Origin: Rhodopirellula bahusiensis
GTDB lineage: Bacteria > Planctomycetota > Planctomycetia > Pirellulales > Pirellulaceae
NCBI RefSeq assembly: GCF_002727185.1
Contig: NZ_NIZW01000002.1
Coordinates: 186,001 to 250,000 of the forward strand
DNA: 64,000 nt
Reading direction: 5' to 3'
Below the pieces are notes generated by a model. It searched no databases and was not told the origin of the DNA. It saw only the letters and a list, made by a program, of their open reading frames with translations. Made by a program: the position numbers and the translations under genes. Below, one piece after another: positions 61,101 through 64,000 of the stretch; the stretch's first letter is position 1, and each line of letters opens with the position of its first letter.

Positions 61101-63388
61101 CCGCTGTTGTGTTCGACGATGTTGTAGCCGCCACTGACGATCGTGCCATGCACGTCACTCCCACCAAGATTGGACGTGTTGTCGGCGAAAATGGAGGCCT
61201 CTGCATTGAAGGTTGCTGCCGTGATGTAGACGCCGCCACCATAGCCATTTGTGTCTAACGTATTGTTATCGGCAATTGTCGAATGCAAGATGGTGACGGT
61301 GCTGCCCGCATTCTCAGCATAGATCCCACCGCCGTAGAATTCGGCTTGGTTTCCACTGATCGTCGAGTTAGTAATCGTTGTCGTGCCGTCGAAAACGTGA
61401 ATTGCACCACCGCTCGCACCACTGGTGTTTCCGATAAACGCGGTGCGATCGAGCGTCGTCGTCCCTCGGGAATAGATCGCTCCGCCACCAACATTGGCCA
61501 CGGTGTTGTCGGTAAAGGCCACATCGGTTGCCGTGAATTCGCCCTCGTTGTAGACGGCCGCCCCTTCCTCGGTACCGGACGAAGCCCCAGTCAACGTCAT
61601 GTCGCTGATCGTTAGATCACCTGCGTTGGCGAGATAGAAAATTCGATCGCCGAGTGACGACGCATCGAGGATGGTCGTGTCCAGGCCATCGCCCTGGATC
61701 GTGATCTGACTCGTCACATCCAAATCGCCCGTGGCAGACGCGTTTTCGAACTGTCCCGCGAGGTCAAGAACGTAGGTTCCTGCACCCAAGACAATCGTGT
61801 CAGCACCGGCGGTATTGTTCGCCGCGATGATGGCTTCACGCAGCGAGATGAAACCATCGCTTCCCTTGTCGGCATACAACGCAGACAGGCTGGTGGTGTC
61901 GCCGTCCAGCGTGTCCGCAAACGTGTCGACTTGGATACCAGCACTTTTCAAAATCAAAGTATCGATGTCATCGTCGGAGAGCGCACGCGTGTAGATGCGA
62001 ACGTCATCGAGTTTGCCTTCGTAGTCGGTTCCTGCAACGCTGCTGCCACCGATCGTGACCGTCGAACTGACATCAACCACACCAACGTTGGATGTGGTGG
62101 GGCCCGATGATGTCCCGTCGACGTACAGACGCAGGTCATTCCCGCTTCGCGTGGCGGTGACATGGTGCCAATTGCCGTCGGCAACGAAACCAGACGTGGC
62201 CAAGCTGGTCGCCGACGTGGTGCTTCCTTGCAGGAAGAGGTTCAAACTGCCGTCGCTGTTGGTGTAGATCGAGAACCCATCGCTGCCGTCGTGGGATCCG
62301 ATCAAGCGAGTCGAATCGGCTTGTAAGGCGTCCGCGTTGTACCAAAAAGAAACCGTGAAATCGCCGCTGAAATCGAGCGACGGATCGTCTGCGATTTCGA
62401 CAACCGAGTTCGCACCCGATCCGTCCTGGGAGAAGTCCATCGCATACTCACCAACGGCCGCATCGCTGGTCCACGCCGGGTCGTTGACCCACGTGCCGTC
62501 GTTGCCATTTCCCGATGCATCGGTTTCCGTCAGCGAACCCGAGGTGTCGTATTCGTGATGAACGACTAGGTCGCTGGTGATATCCAGCGTGCTGTGCCAA
62601 CTGGCCTGCGCCGCATAACCAAATGCAACATCTGTCGTCACATCACCGACGGTGTATTCGAGGATCCAGTCGCCACCGAGTTCCTCGTGCCCAGTCGCAT
62701 CGTCACTTGCTGCGACGTCGCAATTGCAAACGAGCGCCAACATCTCGATCAGGTCTTGACCCTCGACCGTGCTCGCCAAATCACATCCATAGATCAGCAG
62801 GTCGGCATCGGTGTCGAGAGAGTGTCCCCAGGACGCAATGTCACCGGCAAAGGACGGAGCGGTGTCGATGCTCAATCGATCGCTACCCAACTGGATCGCT
62901 TCGCCGTCACCGTGCGATACCAAGTGAATCGCATCGACTCCTTGCAACGTCGATAACGCACTGCTGATTTGATCGATGCCGCTTTGGTCACTCGCCAGAC
63001 GCACGATGACCCACTGCGTGTCTTCACTTTGATCGCGAAGGTTCTGGACGAGCGCATCGCTCTCCTGCACACCGTCGTCAATGAAGATGACTTCGATCGG
63101 CCGAGCCGGATCCATTGTGATGGGACCGTCGGCTGGATCGAAGAATTCGGGATCGTCTTTCGGCCGACGTGCTTCACCGTCAGGCGTCACGTTTGTGATA
63201 TCGATGTCATTCAGCGCAGCGTCGATCGAATCCAATTCGGCGTTGAGTGATTCAAGTAACTCCGCATCCGGAGCGACGACTTCAATTGCTTCCAAACCTT
63301 CACCGGAGAGAAGAACTCGATCTTCCAGTTGAAAGAAGTGAAAGTCGCGTTTGGACATCGCAGAATCTTCAGGAGCGTTATTTTGCAT
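43169..63388 (-). CDS. Giant multidomain surface protein, about 6,740 residues
   Basis: One unbroken frame of 20.2 kb. After FQLEDRVLLSGEG, the planctomycete LEPR-type sorting motif, the order by position is: DUF4347 (about 63.1-62.6 kb, with His in VSHGDG and Cys in YGCDLA); LamG (62.6-61.9); CSLREA motif and beta-helix (61.9-60.9); LamG twice (60.9-59.6); cadherin-like with a C-type-lectin-like insert (59.5-58.7); LamG (58.7-58.1); DUF642-like and a second lectin-like insert (58.0-56.8); LamG and cadherin (56.8-55.8); cadherin-like repeats; second CSLREA/beta-helix (54.7-53.2); DUF642-like and many cadherin-like units; a beta-strand array (48.6-46.5); VCBS and cadherin repeats (46.5-43.9); a Gly/Ser linker; and one membrane helix near the end (GLASIGYVLWALRGGMF). 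Likely an adhesin or matrix protein. Start ATG 63388 follows GAGG; 63403 and 63358 are possible. Confidence 0.9.
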   Translation of the reverse strand: MQNNAPEDSAMSKRDFHFFQLEDRVLLSGEGLEAIEVVAPDAELLESLNAELDSIDAALNDIDITNVTPDGEARRPKDDPEFFDPADGPITMDPARPIEVIFIDDGVQESDALVQNLRDQSEDTQWVIVRLASDQSGIDQISSALSTLQGVDAIHLVSHGDGEAIQLGSDRLSIDTAPSFAGDIASWGHSLDTDADLLIYGCDLASTVEGQDLIEMLALVCNCDVAASDDATGHEELGGDWILEYTVGDVTTDVAFGYAAQASWHSTLDITSDLVVHHEYDTSGSLTETDASGNGNDGTWVNDPAWTSDAAVGEYAMDFSQDGSGANSVVEIADDPSLDFSGDFTVSFWYNADALQADSTRLIGSHDGSDGFSIYTNSDGSLNLFLQGSTTSATSLATSGFVADGNWHHVTATRSGNDLRLYVDGTSSGPTTSNVGVVDVSSTVTIGGSSVAGTDYEGKLDDVRIYTRALSDDDIDTLILKSAGIQVDTFADTLDGDTTSLSALYADKGSDGFISLREAIIAANNTAGADTIVLGAGTYVLDLAGQFENASATGDLDVTSQITIQGDGLDTTILDASSLGDRIFYLANAGDLTISDMTLTGASSGTEEGAAVYNEGEFTATDVAFTDNTVANVGGGAIYSRGTTTLDRTAFIGNTSGASGGAIHVFDGTTTITNSTISGNQAEFYGGGIYAENAGSTVTILHSTIADNNTLDTNGYGGGVYITAATFNAEASIFADNTSNLGGSDVHGTIVSGGYNIVEHNSGFSGTVGTDILGSDPALAALSVDASSGQSVHAINIDSIAYNAATGSSTVEDQRGVARDGSPDIGAYEYVAPPELLAHYKFDAGSGATDSSANGLNGVLQGDASVDTTSGTNQVGDGKLTLDGTGDYVDLSANVGSFANLTAGTISTWVKLSSSDFSTIFDISDGATSNFASLWVENGNLIWAVNAGGSSLMRATSTATINDDTWHHVAVTTDSSGTSLFIDGVKLTGGDVTYSQGDASTTTFFNDLTGPSSVKLGAYDIGSVGGEFTGLMDDIRVYNYAVNESDMAELHAYRSDTPTDLSTTATNAGGLNINDDGGNDLYLLADDGSSILGGLSSLSYEVQFESTVAGGGVPLLSYATGSNSNEVLLYITTTGDLQLTIAGSNAYSDAMDYRSLLDGQTHSLGFTWDGGTGEWVFYVDGEVADSRVLAGDPLLQQGYTTASGGELLFGQEQDSVEGTFQSDQVFSGTFFNARVFDDARTEAEMAGSYRTELPFDESGMLAQWNFNDISGDGVVTESVSGNNLTIKHTSESGFTASEAALTLAIDENTISGSVVGSVSGQDAEREARIASLLAADANLRYSAETGKFYKLTNVSSAWTTAQSSANSNVLGGVSGQLLTIGSAAENELATLFANQLGGDVWLGYSDQVVEGEFQEYTGTTAGKVVWRGAASGYRVDDAYSNWAPAEPNDDGGQDFAKLYVNGTWDDEGSGAMVRSIVEWNADAVLDATDAVTYTIQSQTVVGAFEIDASTGTITVGNGSLLDYESQASHSLTVRVTDEDSNTYDEVFTVSLNDLVESNNAPSDLSSGIELNTDGGNDSYLQLADGSPVLGGLGEVTFEASFQVDSAPTGYIALIDYWEGGIANEFTAGINADGTLFISIADSTPESTTQSFAELLDGDQHHFAVSWDQNNGNVRFYVDGQYVETITSQGTGYTLYDSPTVGLIIGQDSDDGGDIYAANAFQGTLYDVRIWDQVRSDAEIELNYQNKFDSGSLPTGLVANWQMDGFNGSNEVVDLVSGNNLSVGHAVGAGFTASTPVEDLHVAENATSGSTVGFVLPSAPEVAEDIASDGLFNEATPSTTQYGVTGTFGDWTVTEASIDLFATSDWESPLGGRVVNLDGSAPGAIEQNLTTVAGRQYQVVFALTGDFSGGDTVKNLRVSASGTSADFQATQESNWSWGETGAFEQRSFTFTADDATSVLQFRSLEGPTSTYGPYIADVQVIEIPAAVTTILNDDPTLSYDAATGKFYKLVTNAVDVTTAMSSASSDLINGVGGQLVTIRSSYENELVQDIVSRAGSEFYIGGTDATSEGSWNWIEDGVEADNFWVGDELGAAPAGAYANFNSIEPNDFGGNEDYLAIYGSTGEWLDLSGADNRGYIIEWNASEVLSNFTFSLSDDAGGRFAIDSNTGEITVVDGSLLNHEASDSHSIDVTVSDAAGNSYNETMTVAVDDVSEAPTDLSVGVALNSDGGNDAYLVDNSSGVPYWDGLTGITMEFAISDLQTPADMATLYSRQSGGSGSYLAIHADGTLDWTGYESTGTYSQLFDGDLHTVAFSWDTPGGELRFYVDGVFAESIVTGTQANTNGGGAFVLGQDQDGGAESGFDSTQHFSGTFHDVRVWDHVRADSDIAEHDNYKLDFTSAEAASAGLLANWQFDGFVSGEIVDIANGYVLTVGQATGTGYVAGAARDTLAVDEMASNGTQVGFAVAHDADANDTFNYTLLDTAGGRFAIDLSTGEITVADGSLLDFETTTSHDVTVQVMDSSGSTYNETIAITVNDVNDAPVMTASSPTYPATEDGAPFTASVAAFLGSTVTDADAGAVEGAAIFGSAGSGGTLEYSINGGSSWTTIPTVDSTSALLLRENDLIRFTPDTENGGTLTLDYHAWDQTSGTAGGTADVTTRGGSTAFSTADNTVTVTVADVNDEQVISTNNGATFNEGSAGNTITSSMLETTDVDNTAGELTYTVTANPSYGQLKLDGLVTTSFTQSEIDAGRITYDHDDSENLADSFSFSVDDGAGSASTGSFSITLNPINDNIVAITSNGGGATASVNVNETVSFVTQVTVSDADMPGDTMTYSIIGGTDQNDFAIDASGNLTFVSSPDFESPDDSDLDNVYEVTVQVSDGVYTDSQTITVTVQDVQSTLLNVTTTSDVDDTGLGATYTIEELYAVGGGTDGEVSLREAITAANGTLGQDTINFSILNSDAGYTGTDGVDAHWQISLTAALPTITESVILDGTSQTSFGGDTNPGTLGVVTEVGVNDTAIAGVERPEIEIIGDSTLDNGLLISADNVTVTGFAMYGFSKGGAAAIEITDAVINTSVTGNIFGSGATGISDPGLALNNTSGVIADGADNGNIAGNIFAFSKSKGIQALNAADGWSITGNQFIDIGLNASNGDAIGINASSGITIDGNYLSGTSTQALYTGSGTNNITFSNNTVVNNGVGPTSGTHIQYDAIALRGGSYDVTIAHNIIANNYGAGIAVNDGAYGIEITENSIYGNGTVLSRQGDAASGIIGIDLQNSSDNTSFGTAPYYTANDAGDSDTGGNSLQNFPVIDSASTDGTQLAVSGSFNSLAARTYRLEFFLTDEYASGHGQGETYLGSIDVTTDGSGNATFDTNFVAALPSGTLVTATATDLTTNETSEFSQQFAVNDTPHILGSNLVTNGEFTSDASGWNVSGNLDHDSGQMRFGQIGGAPGVLSQTLTTEVGKEYFVTFRYGDGSGTQSQSIQLDVNGSALLLDEAITSDVASTLLQPYSYSFVADSTSTTLTFTDTSADHSGVRGYLDDVEVRAASAPAWADLDYTENDSATVVFPDVNLADVDDTHLESAVVRINANYVSSEDVLAAVDQFGIISSWNSGTGELTLSGTATVEQYETVLASLTYENSDSSPNTATRTIEVIVNDGQGDSNTLSRDVTVESVNDHPYNSGSLPASITVTEDVASNVDLSSVDLRDVDGSGGQDLSIKLSTSTGGSLYATTTAGVTVVGDGTSTLTLTGTRGDLNSFLDNATSVTYQHATPNLNGVAADSIQVAANDNGNTGTGGGTDQVFGDVSVDITAVNDAPTISSGFDTMVGEFGGNTSTSVIGKATLESSNMIAVDSDQSYELSVTAWSGDGASGNYDAGETHYLGFFSYDIDGNQITSQHTGHYAGAADTTLAVDLVAGATEIVLTDATGWYEGSSQNNRSFGWYGYTNSLGETYADYTYTRNVESNLWDADAIDHATGVITLRTAWAGPTILAGEAVRNVSPTGGTYQYPLLSSGSIDETGGDYSISIGGATDTGSTSQTQFRHGTAYIAPLVLANYTGTSNQLNISDFTVATQQGTTVFTEDAGPIAIIDDDFTITDVDDTHAESFTVTLTNGKIGDILNVNEGAINALGISVSGIPSGNLTVDGSITLTLTSDTPDSVTFADYQAALNEITFDNNSHDPDTTDRTMTFVVNDGDVDSATENLVIKVHEVDDAPVVSTTANNPTFTEGGSSVSVFSGTTIDAVELGDTIGSFEISIDGVTDGAHEQYRINSEYIALVDGNEGITDTSGFTYSVSVNAGVATLTISRDFGIGSATAAALINNSGYQNTSETPTGTTRTVTLESVTEFEQDGVNDTTVVGTQSVITIAGVNDAPEFVGPELISNGTFDTDLSGWSTVGSTAYSSGEMNFGGGNAVGPHSASQTIATESGQTYRLTFDYRDGSDLKNQSLQVTVDGDSNLLTTSHIVTDIDGTSFVRYEYTFIADSAPSTITFTDTSDTAGLSDDTNNVDGRIDNISVQQINGHVGTASFTEGGSAFVLDGDLSLFDAEIDAGLDDYNNTELRLSRDGGTSGDDVFGASGNLSALTQSGSLVLNGETIGTVDQNSGGQLTLRFNTNLDADKLNEVLQSITYQNTSEAPPTTVQLNWEFDDGNVGTQQGTGGEQTATAHTIVNITGINDAPVLDYNYSTTFDTITEDDINNAGQTVADILASSGQDILTDVDGDPEGIAIVVSNPGNGTWEYSTDGGTIWADVGTVNNGQALLLESTDLVRFNPNGENGTLANFGFRGWDQTAGTAGTYHNISSTGGDSAFSSNTESAQITVTDVNDAPTVTSPATATVNEGGSLSFDISGAGILDTDDVDGDNLTVTVTADHAAIALSQTTGLTIIDGDGSDGTLQFSGSTADIDAALYGLGYDSQAGYNGSASLVVLVDDGSLTDSTTVAITVNPGQTVFVWDGGGATNDWTDADNWNHDLVPEADDIVVFDATSTKDSDIDSAFAGSVSEIQVSAGYTGTLTQERDFQTTGNFVQSDGTFRTAGHLLDMDGDLTRTGGTMNWGSSRVELAGDFDSTPSMGVGTSTLVFDGSGDQTYTRSGNIYSIDIDKSSGTLTFASNLDLFGDFTHTSGTVDFSGNRVGLNGTTNQTIDADGLTIDDFRVNNTNGTITVVGGLNVDGDLTLTDVDSIDGAAINVAGNVLTTDDDWDGTSLIILDGTNDQQISTDGGTGELGNLEINKASGTVQLLDDIELGGDFTYTSGGWDTNGQTVEFQGHNTTIDSGSATFDNVILNSTVAGTRVIVGTLDVDGDFTFTNAGTLNGGQINVSGDITYSDDSYSGTTMIIADGTGNQTVTATNANAKAEHLTINKGSGTLTFGTDLTINGTLNHVAGSVADLTHTITFGNNSGTIAASAINFDDVIFDSNFSKNISGVLNVGGDLTITSVNALNVGEIRVAGNITSSDTSVGGDAVLTLNGTGTQTISGEDLSDGKLNIDKTSGTAILADDLVLNGSSQGLNVISGTLDLNGHTINATGEVVVNDSVLTGAGTITNDLTVEDDAIIRLSASSTSVYESIAVGGTFTLGLGAQLELDLTGMTAGGYLQDIFTATTLAGTFDSITLVNDSVGFTVYDEYDSPSGAVDIFLNSNPTGGISDVTVDEDAPDTVIDLDAAFSDLEHADNELTYSLIGYSSSEFLDSANVDNGAGTLTLDYAANQHGTTTITVRATDARGESTDVTFNVTVNSIEDAPIISGGPATSSLTETDSGLTDSGTFTVSDADVADEVTAAVDSVAVSGIGASSVPGSLNNATLQSFLSVSPTAILDGTENSDTLTWDFNSGTEAFDFLANGETLVLTYTISATDDSGSTLSDTETVTVTITGTNDGPIALVDSGTATESGGIANATVGSDATGNVLDNDTDADVTDSLTVVGVAAGSQGSASGSVASNVVGSFGTIQIASNGSYTFVVDENNASVQALRTTGDTLQDVFTYTIEDSNGANSTAEITITIQGANDNPHDLATTGLTVVETANNGTSVGTITHSDIDSGDTATFTLTDDANGRFVIDSSSGEVTVADTSQLDNETDTTHNITVRVTDTAGATYDENFAVTITDANEHAVSTPTDSDAAANEVDENVGTGTSVGLTADAFDLDSTNNTITYSLTSNPDNLFQIDLNTGEVTTAAAIDRETHGDSRTIEIQASSSDGSVATQTFDIAINDLDEFNVTVPTDSDANVNEVDENVAVGTSVGVTATAFDLDATNNTITYSLTANPGNLFQIDSSTGEVTVAGSVDRESSASYDITVTATSDDTSTASQSFTININDVNEFVVVANGDVDANANQVNENSAAGVSVGVTVLATDFDATNSDVQYAMFDDAGGRFDVDLNSGVVTVAAGASLDFEANSSHDVIVRGTSDDGTFVDQTFTIQVADINEAPVALDDGVYTVVVGQDTLLNSPHLLANDVDVDSDPLRIVIVAHPANGTLQVDLDGNVTYTPNSGYFGDDSFSYQADDGLLTSNIATVTIDVLGGSTGGSGGSSGGDGGGDSGGDSGGSTGSGDGGDEGSDSSDAPTDSTGDGDADGPATTVGPGGSSGTAGNESTQSGRGNQNANQGDGSGSESGEDSSGGGTDARGQGIRASVSQTSRGAQRIGFGDTSFLYEILDSGDGLLNDLAGESALNTLLTWHLSDSGTVQINESFDNEEIDVGAVGTTLGLASIGYVLWALRGGMFIATMYAGIPSWRMLDPASLLSAYRGADGMAQDKVEEMLD
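44435..45125 (-). repeat. Tandem cadherin-like repeats inside the giant gene
   Basis: Three copies of a unit of about 313 bp (104 residues) start at about 45.12, 44.81 and 44.50 kb. Each has NE(V/N)xEN, then GTSVGxTAxAFDLDxTNNTITYSL in the first two (diverged in the third), a QIDxxTGEVT segment and a calcium-type end DLDEF/DVNEF. The first two are nearly the same in protein and probably come from recent duplication. Confidence 0.8.
46900..48300 (-). repeat. Beta-strand array of about 128-residue repeats in the giant gene
   Basis: Recurring blocks INVAGNV...LDGTNDQQIS, INVSGDI...ADGTGNQTVT and IRVAGNI...LNGTGTQTIS lie near 47.86, 47.47 and 47.08 kb, so the period is about 384-390 bp. Between them are short G-D/N-F/L-T strands. 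The pattern suggests a stacked beta-solenoid like that of autotransporter passengers. Limits are approximate. Confidence 0.65.
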
Positions 63389-63730
63389 GGTGAATTGCCT
63401 CATCGTCCTAAACGACACAAATTGACGTATGCATGAGACGCACGGGTGTCCACGTAGGATCCGCTGACTTTGCGGGTTCGGCTGATCTGACGCGTTATTC
63501 CGATTGGTGCCGGTCGAAACGTATGTGTGGCTCAATTTGCTTGCGGTCGTTGCAATCCTCGCGACCGTCTCATCCGAAGAGTTATGTACACGTAGTGAAT
63601 CAACGCACAGGATCTCACGACGTCGTGATCACCCCAGCGGTTGAGAGGGCACGCTTGCCAACCTTCGGATGAAGGTGCGGGCGACAACCGACAGTGATTG
63701 TTTGCGTTAGCAAATCTGGTCTAGGTAGGA
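63389..63730. promoter_or_regulatory. Divergent region with a 14-bp perfect palindrome
   Basis: This region lies between the giant gene (minus) and a secreted protein (plus) and must hold both promoters. TCACGACGTCGTGA at 63615-63628 is a perfect 14-bp palindrome, of the size of a dimeric repressor or activator site. No clear -35/-10 pair was seen for either gene. Confidence 0.5.
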
Positions 63731-64000
63731 ATGAAGCCCACGTATCAGCATCACCGCAGCATCCGACGGAGGAGGCCCCTGCAGGTCTCGACGTTGAGAA
63801 GCGAAGAACGACGTTCGTTTGCGAAGGCGATGCAGCCTTGGCGACGGTCGCGGGTGGCTGCGTGGATGCTAGCAACCAGTGTTTTGATCTCGCTCGGAAT
63901 GCATCCACCAATCCTCAGAGCAGAAGAAACGTCGTTTCAGCAGTTCCTCGACAACGCTGCACGCAACATGGCGGAGGCCAATCGCCGGGATTCGTTGCAA
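63731..64000 (+). CDS. Secreted protein, N-terminal part, cut by window end
   Basis: An open frame from ATG 63731 runs to the right edge (90 codons, no stop). The first 35 residues are rich in Arg; then follow a hydrophobic segment (RVAAWMLATSVLISLGM) and a possible cleavage site near ILRAEE, so export is likely. ATG at 63830 (MQPWRRSRVAAWML) gives a more normal signal peptide and may be the true start. The mature part seen, ETSFQQFLDNAARNMAEANR, is helical and shows no known family. Its position, divergent from the giant gene, would suit a partner in its export or display, but that is a guess. Confidence 0.55.
   Translation, partial: MKPTYQHHRSIRRRRPLQVSTLRSEERRSFAKAMQPWRRSRVAAWMLATSVLISLGMHPPILRAEETSFQQFLDNAARNMAEANRRDSLQ

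Overview
This window reads as the chromosome of a marine planctomycete of the Rhodopirellula type (family Pirellulaceae). The pointers are a DUF1559 pseudopilin-like protein with its H-x9-DG tail, a type I sulfatase, many small secreted or lipoprotein genes without homologues I can name, weak or absent Shine-Dalgarno sites in front of most genes, and a giant surface protein whose N-terminus carries the planctomycete LEDRVLL-type motif. The assignment comes from protein families, not from a database match.

Layout. 0-3.9 kb (mostly minus): start of an M32 carboxypeptidase, a DUF1559 protein with a tiny lipoprotein upstream, and a GT-C membrane glycosyltransferase. 3.9-12.2 kb (plus): histidinol dehydrogenase, a small lipid/polyketide-type set (beta-ketoacyl synthase, acyl carrier protein, CrtI-like FAD oxidoreductase), monomeric isocitrate dehydrogenase and an O-methyltransferase. 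12.3-18.3 kb: NADAR protein, beta-propeller lactonase, exported isochorismatase-fold hydrolase, and a tightly coupled minus-strand operon of serine hydrolase, O6-alkylguanine methyltransferase and AlkC-like glycosylase. 18.5-26.2 kb: sulfatase, a 972-residue secreted protein of unknown function, a small conserved-looking protein behind a hairpin-rich leader, PAP2 phosphatase, DUF502 membrane protein. 26.5-32.3 kb (plus): ROK sugar kinase, LepA, a lipoprotein, an acidic protein, and a dolichol-phosphate-mannose-synthase-like GT2 that lacks a standard start codon. 32.5-43 kb: a CaCA Na+/Ca2+ antiporter with an overlapping Tat-exported FAD oxidoreductase, small secreted proteins, a radical SAM / flavin-halogenase-like gene pair, and a GGDEF plus HD signalling protein. 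43.2-63.4 kb (minus): one gene of about 20.2 kb for a protein of about 6,740 residues, with a DUF4347 head, LamG, beta-helix, C-type-lectin-like and cadherin-like modules and a C-terminal membrane anchor. Divergent from it, a secreted protein starts and runs off the right edge.

Short palindromes of the REP type (GTAG followed by a hairpin) lie between genes, as inverted pairs at about 15.1 and 20.3 kb and as three hairpins in a row at 32.3-32.4 kb. No rRNA, tRNA, CRISPR array, transposase or prophage gene was seen. The points most worth following are the giant protein with its caspase-like head, the condensing enzyme/ACP/FAD set, the serine hydrolase-ogt-alkC operon, the radical SAM/halogenase-like pair, and the GT2 gene with no canonical start.
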